A stretch of DNA of 64,000 nucleotides, taken from NCBI GenBank assembly GCA_031216445.1, contig CM062204.1, positions 10,718,501-10,782,500 of the forward strand, given 5' to 3'. This stretch comes from Lateolabrax maculatus (lineage: Eukaryota > Chordata > Actinopteri > Acropomatiformes > Lateolabracidae). Shown here one piece after another: positions 48,513-59,983 of this stretch (the stretch's first letter is position 1; the number at the start of each line of letters is the position of its first letter). A program made the translations under genes and the position numbers. The notes beneath the pieces were generated by a model, which saw nothing but the letters and a program-made list of their open reading frames with translations, had not been told where the DNA came from and searched no databases.

Positions 48513-51500
48513 AGTTCTTACAGATGGAGAATGAGTTGGCGAGGGAGCAGATGGCTGAAAGTGAACGTATGCTGAGGGCCAATCTGCAGGGGCTCCGGGA
48601 GAGAAACATCCAGTGTGAGGACCTAAAAGGAGAACTTAGTCAACTCCAGTAAGTTTAAGTTAACAACTTTCTACGTATTTTATATTTAAAGCTGAAAACC
48701 GATGAACGTGCTGTTATAATATTCATATGCTGGTGAGAAATGTTGATTTAGAAGGTGGCAACATTTTAAATCTTTTTGCCTACTAATTTCTTTCAAGTAT
48801 GTAATATACTTTATATAAAGTGTTGGATACCTTATCATATCTGTTAAACAGAATTTTAATAAACCAAAAATATTTTCATTGTGTGAATGAAGGTAGCAGC
48901 AAATATGAAGCAAAAGGAAATAAGTCATATCTTTGCAAAGTTTTCATCTGTGTGCATGCAGCTGTATTTAAATTTCAACAAATCTGGTGTTAATCTTAGT
49001 AGTTGAAGGTAGAATAGTTTTAAAGGTTTAATAACTTGTCTGTGTATGTGTGATGCAGGTTTGAGAACAGAAGTTTGCAAGAGGAGCTGGAAACCACAAG
49101 GTCCAGAGCCAGTACAACCCAGCTGGAGCTAGGAGAGAAACTGGCACAGGCAGTCACTGAAATTACTTTGGTGCATCACACACTGCGAGGACTGACCAAT
49201 GAACTGCACGCAGCTCTCAATGACCAGGTAGCACACAAGAACTGCTAAATGCAACTGAAAGCAGAACAACCAGATTTCACCCCCTTTGTCTCACTATCAT
49301 ATGTGCCCATGCTTATCCTTTACGTAGATACAGCATGCAAGGCTCTAGCAGAATGGAGATTGCAGCACCAATTGTGTTTAAGTAAGTGGAGACAACATAT
49401 TTCTTTAATGCAGGTTTGTATGTCTTACTTTTCAGAAACCAGAACCATCGAAGGATAAAGAGTCTGAACTAATCCACAACGCGGAGCGTCGTCACCCCTC
49501 CAGCTCCTTCGTCGACAGCATCATGGTTGCATTAACCGCTGAGAAGGAGGAAGAAGGTTTTCCTGGACCAGGTACTGTAGCTCATCCATCACTTCTCTTG
49601 AAATGATACATTTATTTGCTCATAAAAGCAGCCAATTACTTAGCTTCTGTTTTTCTTTTAACTTTGAGCACAATTAGCAACTTTCAGACACACACAGTGA
49701 TGTTGGTTAGACCATGCTGGTGGTCTGTCTGAATGGGTCATGGTGCATCATCCAACCTCGCTTCATGATCCTCCTCCCAACTTGGGTCAAACTCAGGTCG
49801 CACACTTGCAATGCTTTGGCGCACATATGTTTCTATTGGGGATGATATTAAAAACTTTATTTAATATGGTTAATGTAATCGTATTAGTTAGCAGCTGCAA
49901 ACAAGTGTCTCTAAACAGTGACACCCAGAGATTTACCTGCGACAGCTGTTTCAATTGAATGGCTCAAACATGGGTTGAATGCGTATTCAGCAGGGTCATA
50001 TATGTGTTCGCTTTATGAAAGGGGAGTATAGATATCATCCTGTAAATAATCAGAATCAGCTTTCCTATTATTACTTATATGAATGTGTTCTCATACAAGG
50101 AATTTGACTGTTTTTTCTGTTGCTCTCAATATACTTAAACAGAAATAGACAAATAAGCAAAATGCAAAGACAACATAGGTAAAGGAGGGCTAAGAGTTTA
50201 TTTCCCAAAAATAAAAAAAGACATAACGTGTAACCATAGAGAGCTTAAGTGTCATCTAATAACTTTGGGCGATCGGAAATCTAAGCTGTAGTTCACTTTC
50301 TCTTCAGTCCCCTCAGACATACCTGAGCCACAGTGTGAAGCTTTGTTCAGCGAGACGAGTGCCTTCACACGCATTGCAGCCGTCACCCCTAAAAAGAATT
50401 TGAACGCAGTACAGTTTGAACCGCAGGAGGACGAGCAGAGCAGCGTGACAGAGCTGTTCGCTGACCTGGGCAGCACCGTCACAGAGCTCATCAGCACCCT
50501 GAAGTTGGTGCGACAGCGCAAAGATGTTCAGCTGGAGGAGCTGCACAAAACCATGTAAGTGAAGGAAAATGGGTTTGTGGTGATGACATGTCCTTTGTCA
50601 TATGGGAATCTATTTTGAGATTATGACACCTTTTTTTTTTTTTTTTTTCTAAATTTAGGGCTGCACCATACAATTGTTAGATTAATTTACTGTACCATTA
50701 CTAAAATGTTAGAAAATAGTAAAAAAAAAAAAAAAATGCAAGTTTCCAGTTCCCACAGGCATGTCTTCAAATTAATATTTTTTTTTCTGGCCAACAGCCC
50801 AAAACGTAAAGACAAAAAAAACGACAACAAAGAAGACAAAAACGACCAAAAAATTACAACAAAACGACAAAAACAACACTATAAACAACAGAAAACGACC
50901 AAAAAACAACACTATAACAACAAAAACGACAAATAAACAACAAAAAAATACAAACAACACTATAAACAACAAAAACGACGCTATAAACAACAAAAACGAC
51001 AAAAAAACGACAAAAAACAACACTGTAAGGGACAAAAACAACAACAAAAACGACACTATAAGGGACAAAAACAACAAAAAACAACAACAAAAACGACACT
51101 ATAAGGGACAAAAACGACACTATAAGAACAAAAACGACAAAAATGACAAAAAACAACAAAAACGACACTATAAACAACAAAAACGACACTGTAAACAACA
51201 AAAACGACACTATAAACGACAAAAACAACAACAAAAACGACACTATAAGGGACAAAAACGACACTATAAGAACAAAAATGACAAAAAACAACAAAAACGA
51301 CACTATAAACAACAAAAACGACACTATAAACAACAAAAACGACACTGTAAACAACAAAAACGACACTATAAACGACAAAAAAACAACAAATGACAAAAAA
51401 ACAACAAAAACGACAAAAAACAACAAAAACGACACTATAAGGAACAAAAACAACAAAAACGACAAAAACGACAAAAAAACAACAAAAATGACAAAAAACA

Positions 51501-54500
51501 ACACTGTAAGGGACAAAAACAACAACAAAAACGACACTATAAGGGACAAAAACGACACTATAAGAACAAAAATGACAAAAAACAACAAAAACGACACTAT
51601 AAGAACAAAAATGACAAAAAACAACAAAAACGACACTATAAACAACAAAAAAACAACAAAAACGACCAAAAACGACAAAAAACAACAAAAACGACACTAA
51701 GGAAAAAAAACAACAAAAACGACAACAAAAACGACACTATAAACAACAAAAACGACAAAAAACAACAAAAACGACACTGTAAACATCAAAAACGACAAAA
51801 AACAACAAAAACGACACTAAGGGACAAAAACGACACTATAAACAACAACAAAAACGACACTATAAACAACAAAAAACAACAAAAACGACAAAAAAACAAC
51901 AAAAACGACACTATAAGGAACAAAAACGACAAAAAACAACAAAAACGACAAAAAACAACAACAAAAACGACAAAACAACAACAAAAACGACACTATAAGG
52001 GACAAAAACGACACTATAAACAACAACAAAAACGACACTATAAGGAACAAAAACGACAAACAACAACAAAAACGACAACAAAACAACAAACGACAACAAA
52101 CAACAAAAACGACACTATAAACAACAACAAAAACGACACTATAAGGAACAAAAACGACAAACAACAACAAAAACGACAACAAAACAACAAACGACAACAA
52201 AAACGACAAAAAACAACAAAAACGACACTATAAACAACAAAAACGACAAACAACAACAAAAACGACAAAAAAACAACAAAAACGACACTATAAGGAACAA
52301 AAACGACAACAAAAATGACAAAAATGACAAAACAACAATAAACAACAAAAACGACAACAAAAACAACAAAAAACAAAAACGACACTATAAGGGACAAAAA
52401 CGACACTAAACAACAAAAACGACAAAAAACAACAAAAACGACTATAAACAACAAAAACGACAACAAAACAACAGAAACGACAACAAAAACGACACTATAA
52501 ACAACAAAAACGACAAACAACAACAAAAACGACAAAAAAAACAACAAAAACGACACTATAAGGAACAAAAACGACAACAAAAACGACACTATAAGGAACA
52601 AAAATGACAAAAAACAACAAAAACGACAAAAACAACAAAAACGACAAAAAACAACAAAAACGACAAAAACAACAAAAACGACAACAAAAACGACAACAAA
52701 AACGACAAAAAACAACATACGACACTGTAAACAACAAACGACACTAAGGGACAAAAACGACAACAAAAACGACAACAAAAACGACACTAAGGGACAAAAA
52801 CGACACTATAAGGGACAAAAACAACAACAAAAACAACACTATACAAACAACAAAAACGACACTGTAAGGAACAAAAAAGACCTAAAACAACAACAAAAAT
52901 GACACTATAAGGAACAAAAACGACAAAAAACAACAAAAACGACACTATAAACAACAAAAACGACAAAAAAACAACAAACGACAAAAACAACACTGTAAAC
53001 AACAAAAACGACAACAAAAACGACAAAAAAACGATAACAAACGACACTGTAAACAACAAAAACAACAACAAAAACGACAAAAAAATACAAACAACACTAT
53101 AAACAACAAAAAACAAAAAACGACAAAAACGACACTGTAAGGAACAAAAAAGACCTAAAACAACAAAAATGACACTAAGAGACAAAACCGACAAATAAAC
53201 TATAACAAAAATGACAAAAAACAACTAAAACGACACTATAAGGGACAAAAACAACAACAAAAATGACACTATAAACAACAAAAACGACACTATAAGGGAC
53301 AAAAACGACACTATAAACAACAACAAAAACGACACTTTAAGGAACAAAAACGACAAAAAACAACAAAAACGACACTGTAAACAACAAAAACGACACTGTA
53401 AACAACAAAAAACAACAACAAAAACGACACTGTAAACAACAAAAACGACACTGTAAACAACAAAAACGACAAAAAAACGACAAACAACAACAAAAACGAC
53501 AAACAACAACAAAAACAACAAAAAAACAACAAAAACGACACTGTAAACAACAAAAACGACAAAAAACAACAACAAAAACGACAAAAAATGACAAAAAACA
53601 ACAAAAACGACACAAACAACAACAAAAACGACACTATAAGGGACAAAACGCCACTATAAGGGAAAAAAGGACACTATAAACAACAACAAAAATGACAAAA
53701 AACAACAAAAACTACACTGTAAACAACAAAAACAACAAAAACGACAAAAAACAACATACGACACTGTAAACAACAAAAACACAACAAAAACGACACTGTA
53801 AACAACATAAACGACACTAAGGGACAAAAACGACAACAAAAACGACACTAAGGGACAAAAACGACACTATAAGGAACAAAAACGACAACAAAAATGACAA
53901 AAAACAACAAAAACGACAAAACAACAAAAACGACAAAAAAACAACAAAAACGACACTAAGGGACAAAACGCCACTATAAGGGACAAAAACGACACTATAA
54001 ACAACAACAAAAACGACAAAAAACAACAAAAACTACACTGTAAACAACAAAAACAACAAAAACGACAAAAAACAACATACGACACTGTAAACAACAAAAA
54101 CGGCAAAAAACAACAAAAACGACACTGTAAACAACAAAAACGACACTGTAAACAACATAAACGACACTAAGGGACAAAAACGACAACAAAAACGACACTA
54201 AGGGACAAAAACAACAACAAAAACAACACTATACAAACAACAAAAACGACACTGTAAGGAACAAAAAAGACCTAAAACAACAACAAAAATGACACTATAC
54301 GGAACAAAAACGACACTATAAACAACAAAAACGACAAAAAAACAACAAACGACAAAAACAACACTGTAAACAACAAAAACGACAAAAAAACGACAACAAA
54401 CGACACTGTAAACAACAAAAACAACAACAAAAATGACAAAAAAATACAAACAACACTATAAACAAAAAAAACGACAAAAAACAACAAAAACGACACTGTA

Positions 54501-55729
54501 AACAACAAAAACACAACAAAAACGACACTGTAAGGAACAAAAAAGACCTAAAACAACAACAAAAATGACACTAAGAGACAAAACCGACAAAAAACTATAA
54601 CAAAAATGACAAAAAACAACTAAAACGACACTATAAGGGACAAAAACAACAACAAAAATGACACTATAAACAACAAAAACGACACTACAAGGAACAAAAA
54701 CGACAAAAAACAACAAAAACGACACTATAAGGGACAAAAACAACAACAAAAAAACAACAGAAACGACAAAAACTACACTATAAGGGACAAAAACGACAAA
54801 AAAACAACAAATACGACACTATAAGGGACAAAAACGACAAAAAAACAACAAATACGACACTATAAGGGACAAAAACGACAAAAAAACAACAAAAACGACA
54901 CTATAAGGGACAAAAATGACTAACAAAAACACTATAAACCACAAAAAACAACAAAGACGACACTATAAACAACAAAAACGACACTATAAGCTACAAGAAC
55001 AACAAAAAATGAATATATATATATATATATATAAATAAAATTCTAACATTTGAGAAACTGGATCCAGCAAATGTTTGGCATTTTCAATGACTCAATTGAC
55101 ACAAAATTAATCTTCACCAATTTTGATAGTCAATTCATTGATTAATCAGTTAATCCCTTTAGCACTAGATACATTTTTATTTTTATTTTAACAATTCATG
55201 ATTATTAATGATGAATTATTAAAGTCACAAGTTTTCTGTCATATTGACAAATTAGTTTCATGTGTAGAAAAGGACATTGTTCACAAAAGCCTAATGTACA
55301 ATGTAAGGTGGTGTACTGTGTGATGTCCTCCTTGTCCTTCTTGTCCAACATTATCCAATGCATTGTTCCAGCTGTGGCCTGCAGGGGGAGCAGCAGGCTG
55401 CAAACAGCAGACACGAGGCTGAGGTGTTTGAGCTTAAGCATCAACTTAACCGCCTGAACAGCCTGGTTGAGAGGGGCAATCAGGCATTGCAGCAGAAAGC
55501 TCTGGTAGGAACTACTGAATATCTCCTTAATGATGCCTAACATCAAAATTCAAAATGGGTACAGAAGAGCGCGGGCGACTGATGGAATTATCTTGTCGTT
55601 TCTTTAAAACTGTCTCTCTTTACAGGATGAGAAAACTGTGACAAAGTTGATGGCAGAAATACAAGAGACCCAGGAACTTCTAAATAAACACAAGGCTGAC
55701 AGTAACGTAAGACACAAAATCCATTTATT

Positions 55730-55773
<44 letters not shown>

Positions 55774-56645
55774 CTTAAAACACTCAGAATACAGTTGGCT
55801 GAATGTCAGTTTTTTTTTTTTTTTTTTATTATTTTGTCAATTTTCCACAGGAGTTGAGGAAGGAGGTGGTTGAGCTTCGTCGTTCTCTCCAGCAGTCAAA
55901 GGTGGAGTCTCAATTCCTACGGGGGGAGTTGGGGAAAGCTGGTGGCCAATCAGCTAACGCGGCACATTTTATGGAAGAGAAAATCCAGTTATTGAAAGAG
56001 GTATGATCCCGTCACTTATGGTGTGAGAATTGTCAGATACACCATATTTATTATAAAACATTTTAGGATATCATTGAGCAAACACTTCAGGTTTACTGGT
56101 TGTCTCATCTCATTTGCTCTAATACAAGTCTATTTTGATTTTATCTGTAGGTGGAGAGACTGAAGTTGAGTCTTCAGGAGGTGGAGCAGGCCAGAGTTAA
56201 ACTCCTTGATAGGGCAAAAAGACATGTAAGTGTTGGCTTGATATCCTGTAGTAGTTACTGATATTATTGACTACATACCAGCATCTATGTTTATCTTCTT
56301 GTAATAGGATAAGATTATCTTCATACAGAATAAAAGAGCTAAAGAACTGTCATATAAATGAGGATGCAATCTCTCCCACAGCAAATCATCCACCAGACAA
56401 ACCAGCAGAAAAGTGAGAATGAGCTTCAGATGTTGAACAAAATGATCAATAAAGTCAGAGAGGTGAGACATGTTTTTTTTATTACTCTTTTTCTTTCTTT
56501 CATCCTTGGTGTCCTTTTTAAATACTGAATGTTTGCATGGACGCTTGAGGTAATAGATGTTTTCTCCACACAGACCCTGCTGTCTTTGCCAGAGGTTTTG
56601 AAGAATTCTGAACAACTCCAGCAGCTTGTGGAATACATTGGCTGA
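41682..56645 (+). CDS. spag5: Sperm-associated antigen 5 (astrin), 24 coding exons, about 1690 aa
   Basis: Mitotic spindle and kinetochore coiled-coil protein that works with SKAP. Exons: 41682-41720, 41814-41942, 42031-44303, 44425-44617, 44777-44893, 45129-45221, 45326-45460, 45752-45871, 45974-46066, 46363-46497, 46640-46733, 46877-47024, 47176-47226, 47385-47559, 48515-48648, 49059-49227, 49436-49571, 50308-50554, 55372-55504, 55626-55706, 55851-56000, 56151-56225, 56382-56462, 56574-56645; total 5073 bp, phases agree. The third coding exon is a 2.27-kb low-complexity block with a threefold module (DVTxKSF ... HPYYN). From about residue 822 the protein is nearly all coiled coil. Identity rests on VGTTPM...SVNTS, RQELEQRLRSSMIMVEALVQ, SSSFVDSIMVALTAE, ETSAFTRIAAV and the C-terminus ETLLSLPEVLKNSEQLQQL, each with a counterpart in human astrin (1193 aa). 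The intron after 50554 holds a 4.2-kb tandem array. The donor at 46498 (gtctga) is weak. Confidence 0.9.
42151..42990 (+). repeat. spag5: Threefold protein-level repeat in the giant spag5 exon
   Basis: Three copies of a roughly 60-residue module begin at 42151, 42493 and 42769. Each reads DVTxKSFxCxGxEVEI, then about 12 residues on an E(S/T)I/V(I/P)LP box, and then HPYYN or HPYC at 42331, 42676 and 42961. DNA similarity between copies is low, so the repeat is old and kept at protein level. Confidence 0.85.
48452..48511. repeat. (TG)n microsatellite acting as the tract before the spag5 exon starting at 48515
   Basis: About 30 TG units end 3 bases before the acceptor AG (48513-48514). The usual pyrimidine tract is replaced by TG repeat, a layout known from CFTR exon 9, where TG length alters splicing through TDP-43. 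Confidence 0.95.
50655..50808 (+). repeat. Left part of a dispersed teleost repeat, interrupted by the tandem array
   Basis: It reads TTTAGGGCTGCACCATACAA, AATGTTAGAAAATAGTAAAA, CATGTCTTCAAATTAATA and GGCCAACAGCCCAAAACG, the left half of the element also seen at 21412 and 37480. The sequence then passes directly into the AC-rich array. The matching right part resumes at about 55037. Confidence 0.65.
50809..55008 (+). repeat. 4.2-kb A/C-rich tandem array in a spag5 intron
   Basis: Hundreds of variants of ACAAAAACGAC, AACAACAAAAACGAC and ACACTATAAGGGACAAAAACG, arranged irregularly. The plus strand is mostly A and C, with G almost only in CGAC, TGAC, AAGG or AGGG and T almost only in CTATAA, CTGTAA or ATGAC. 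The minus strand is open for up to 274 codons because stop codons are rare there, but the predicted proteins are monotonous Phe/Val/Leu/Ser repeats and are not genes. The array lies wholly inside the intron between the spag5 exons ending at 50554 and starting at 55372, and ends next to an (AT)n run at 55013-55032. Confidence 0.95.
55037..55168 (+). repeat. Right part of the interrupted dispersed repeat
   Basis: It contains AACATTTGAGAAACTGGATC, CAGCAAATGTTTGGCATTTT, AATTCATTGATTAATCAG and TTAATCCCTTTAGCACTAG, the right half of the same element whose left half ends at 50808. Its first phrase matches ACATTTGAGAAGCTG in the copy at 10280. Confidence 0.65.
55729..55772. repeat. (AT)n/(GT)n compound microsatellite in spag5
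   Basis: Short AT run followed by about 15 GT units in the intron upstream of the exon starting at 55851. A T-run at 55811-55827 follows. Confidence 0.9.
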
Positions 56646-56744
56646 CATGTTTGTAATTATGACCTGTATTCATTGTATTTATGTCCATGCTGTTTTGTTT
56701 TAGCTTGTCCTGGCTGTAAGTGTTCATATTTTTAGTATGATTGA

Positions 56745-56750
56745 AATAAA
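56745..56750 (+). promoter_or_regulatory. spag5: spag5 poly(A) signal
   Basis: AATAAA 100 bases after the spag5 TGA (56643-56645), followed by TGT-rich sequence. The short spacing gives a compact 3'UTR. Confidence 0.75.
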
Positions 56751-56759
56751 ATGTTTAAT

Positions 56760-58885
56760 CTTATAAATTGTCTCTGTTCCTTTTTATATTTGATTTTTTT
56801 TTTCTTTTTTTGCATTTTTGAATAAAATAGGGTGCTTTTTCAGCAAATGTTTTTTGATATATAAAACACATAGACACTGTTTTACACATAATATGCCGAA
56901 AACAGACGTTATGACGTGACACATTTTTTCCAGTGTCACATAAGTGTTGCTACACCTTGAGTGGTTCCAATTTTGTGCATTTGTATGCCTAAGCGGTTGA
57001 TGAGTTTAATGTCTTGGCCCAGTATTTATTCCATGCCTTCAGATGATGATTTGTTAAAAGAAAGATGTGGTAGAAAACCACACACCCTTCAGATTTTCAT
57101 GTTTGGTTTTTGGTCATGACAAAAAACATGCAAAATACACAACTTCATTCAGAAAATGTGTCTTCTCCACCTGCTGTGTTTATACAGCATCTTTCTTCAG
57201 AAATGAAAAATATTTAACATTCTCCCAAAAAGTTAAGCAATCATCAGTAACAGTTGGCACAATCATGTTGTGTTTACTTGTCTTTGTCATGTTAAAGCTT
57301 AATGTTACTCCACGCAGTACTTTTTTCTAGCGGTTTACTGTTCTCGTCAATTAGGTATGCCACTGAGGCTACACCGGAGTTTAAATCTCCGTGCCTTCTA
57401 ATGTTACAATCTTGGCCACAATTATCTTCCTAATTCCTTTTGTTAGTCCATACCCCAAGCAGGTGTTTATCTAACAAATATTTGTTGCATATCACCCTTG
57501 TCACGTTTATCTTGAGTGAAGATCTTATTGTAATTAAACCATTGCCCTTTTGAAATGATTATAATTTGACACTTGCTCACTACTGCTATCCTCATTTAAT
57601 CCTCAAAGATTTTAAGATTCTGCAGCACTCAAGAAGTGCTACGTTCCTTTCAACTGAGGATACTTGTTGATAAAAAAAAAAAAACATCTGTCGACAAAGC
57701 TTCTTTTCTGATAGAAAATTCAAGTGTCTTCACTATAACAAAGCGTTTCCTTACAAGTCTCATCTTGTCAGATATGCAGACTTTTTGTAAAGGAGGTTTC
57801 TAATGTTGAGATAAAGGATTTGTGCTGCTTAACTTTATAGGCTGAAATATCAAGTTACTAGTCAATTCATTTTCTTGATTAGTGTATGTGTGTGGTAGAT
57901 TAACAGTGTCTGTCTGAGTGCTGTGTTGACGTCTGGACATGATAATTGAGGCCGGTCACGGCGACTGGTTATACTGTGGCTCCAGACAACACTTCAAACC
58001 AGCTGAGCTGAAACCATGAAAAAGACAACACAAGCACAAAAGAAAAGAATGTTGGAGGCCTTTTTTTTTTTTTGGTGGCATATGTCTCAATCTGTTGGTC
58101 CTAGTTATTGTTCTATATTATAGTTGAACTATAACTATTATAAATATAAGTGATATAAAAGCAATATGTTACTAACTGATGTCACCTGGCTGTAAACCAA
58201 AATGTCCTCATTGGAAATGATAAAAATAATAATTCTGGTGTGTGGTATTTTGGCACAATTGCTTGAATTGTAATAGCAATAATACACCAATAATTTAAAT
58301 ATTTTATTCTTGAAGAACAAAAGTGCTATATAATTCTGTTTATTTCCAAAAAGGCAACCTAATATGCATTTTCATTTGGCAACAAAATACATGCAAATGC
58401 ACTAAAGCTGATGTTCTTCATACAAGCCACTTATTGCAAAGCCTATGACAATGAAGCACAATAATTTATACTAACATTTCAAAGTATGTCACTTAAACTC
58501 ACCAGTAATGTAAATATTAAACTTGCAGTCAATTCATGACAAAAAAAGAGCTTGCAACCACACGACATTAGATACATTTTACACTCTCACAAGCTGTGAA
58601 GAGGCCTTGACATTTAAATACAAATTTACTGTATAGTTTTTATCTCAAAGTGAATCACCGTCAATATGGAAAATGGAAAATTTTAGGGTTAATGTAGTAA
58701 ATCACAGTTGTGTCTGGAGAGGTGGTTTTAATCAGCCTGTTCGGTTTTGTCCTTAATAAATGTCACAAACGAAGAAAAACAACCATGTTTGTGCACAGAA
58801 ATGTCTGGCTCACTTGTTGCCATCTCAAGTCCCTGATGTTGTCTTAACAAGGCAGTGAGATGCTCGGATCTAGATTCTCTGCAGC
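56760..58885. other. Tail-to-tail region between spag5 and foxe1, including the foxe1 3'UTR
   Basis: No coding exon recognised. The right part is foxe1 3'UTR on the minus strand; minus-strand AATAAA candidates are at 58339-58344 and 58303-58308, giving a 3'UTR of about 550-580 bases. A small hairpin (GTGACAC / GTGTCAC) lies at 56916-56939. Confidence 0.5.
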
Positions 58886-59983
58886 TCAGATAGCAGACAC
58901 AAACCTGTCCATATTCCCTGGGTACGTGGGGTGTCTCAGGTAACCCCCAGAGTTGGCGATAGGACCTGCAGCACCGTTATACTGGGAGAAAGAGCCCAAC
59001 TGCACTGGGGAGACCCTGCCGTAATGGTCCATGGACTCTGCGGACCCGTGGGCTGAGGAATGGAGGCGTCCTGTTGTCGTGTACCCCTGGGTGTGTCCCT
59101 GTCCATACGAGCCCTGGTGTGTGTGGTGGTGGTGGTGTGGGTGGCCATTTGGCCCGGAGTAGGTGAACCCGGGATGCGTAGAGGAGCGGGATGATATGGT
59201 CCCTCCGCACGGTTGGCTCTGGAAAGCCGGGCCTGCCAGGCTGCAGGGACTGGATCCGTTCGGAAGCCCCTCAGGACTGAAGCTCCGGCTGGGCTGCTGC
59301 ATCACCTCTGGACCTTGACCTCCCAGCATGCTGGCTGGAGTCGGGTGCCCTATGATGTTATTGATGCTGAACATGCGGGTCTGACCAGGTCCAAACCCAG
59401 GAGATGAAGAGGGGTAATAGGCAGCGGGCAGCTGCTGCCCGTAGGTCGGACTCACTGTCATGTTGGGGTAGACTGAGTTGGCATATGCGGCCGATCTGGC
59501 AATCTGGACAGGAGAGAAAACTGGCGTCTCGTGGACGTATGTGGCGTAAGTGCTGAAGTCACAGCGCTTAAACCTTTTCCTGCGCCTCAGGAAGCTGCCG
59601 CTCTCAAACATGTCCTCTGCGTTTGGGTCTAAAGCCCAGTAGTTGCCCTTCCCTGGCCGCCCTGGCTCTCGAGGGATCTTGATAAAGCAGTCATTGAGAG
59701 TCAAGTTATGGCGGATGGAGTTCTGCCATTTCTTTGAATTGTCTCTGTAGAAGGGGAAGCGCTCTGTGATGAATTTGTAGATGCCGCCCAAAGTCAGCTT
59801 GCGGTCGGTGGAGTTGGCTATGGCCATGGAAATGAGTGCGATGTAGCTGTAAGGGGGTTTTCCTCGCTGGAGAGGTCTCTTTCTTCTCCGACCTCTGTGC
59901 TGCTCCTCCGTCTGCGGTGGAGGGTTGGAGGCAGACAAGGTGGTGTCTGCTGGAGAGACTTTCTCCACTTTGACCACTGGCAT
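58886..59983 (-). CDS. foxe1: Forkhead box E1 transcription factor, single exon, 365 aa
   Basis: Forkhead DNA-binding factor; FOXE1 (TTF-2) acts in thyroid and pharyngeal/palate development. ATG at 59981-59983, TGA at 58886-58888, no intron. A basic stretch (GRRRKRPLQR, residues 31-40) precedes the forkhead domain (about 41-135), which shows PPYSYIALISMAIA, LTLGGIYKFITERFPFYR, recognition helix WQNSIRHNLTLNDCF and wing 2 GKGNYWALDPNAEDMF. RRRKRFKR follows at about 133-140. The C-terminal half is Ser/Pro/Gly/Tyr-rich with a His run (about 300-310), and the last residues MDRFVSAI match the human ending (RFVSAM). Human FOXE1 has a polyalanine tract after the forkhead that is absent here. Linkage to trmo supports foxe1 over foxe3 or foxd. 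A minus-strand TATAAAG lies at 60472-60478, about 490 bases upstream. Confidence 0.95.
   Translation of the reverse strand: MPVVKVEKVSPADTTLSASNPPPQTEEQHRGRRRKRPLQRGKPPYSYIALISMAIANSTDRKLTLGGIYKFITERFPFYRDNSKKWQNSIRHNLTLNDCFIKIPREPGRPGKGNYWALDPNAEDMFESGSFLRRRKRFKRCDFSTYATYVHETPVFSPVQIARSAAYANSVYPNMTVSPTYGQQLPAAYYPSSSPGFGPGQTRMFSINNIIGHPTPASMLGGQGPEVMQQPSRSFSPEGLPNGSSPCSLAGPAFQSQPCGGTISSRSSTHPGFTYSGPNGHPHHHHHTHQGSYGQGHTQGYTTTGRLHSSAHGSAESMDHYGRVSPVQLGSFSQYNGAAGPIANSGGYLRHPTYPGNMDRFVSAI

Noticed and set aside
51143..51700. Plus-strand 185-codon frame rich in Asn, Lys, Thr and Asp
   Set aside because: Same array, same cause; no start context, no domain, and it lies within a spag5 intron.
50854..54749. 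Many long minus-strand open frames (up to 274 codons) in the tandem array
   Set aside because: They are read-through of a simple A/C-rich repeat whose reverse complement contains few stop codons. The proteins are only Phe/Val/Leu/Ser/Tyr repeats in overlapping frames.
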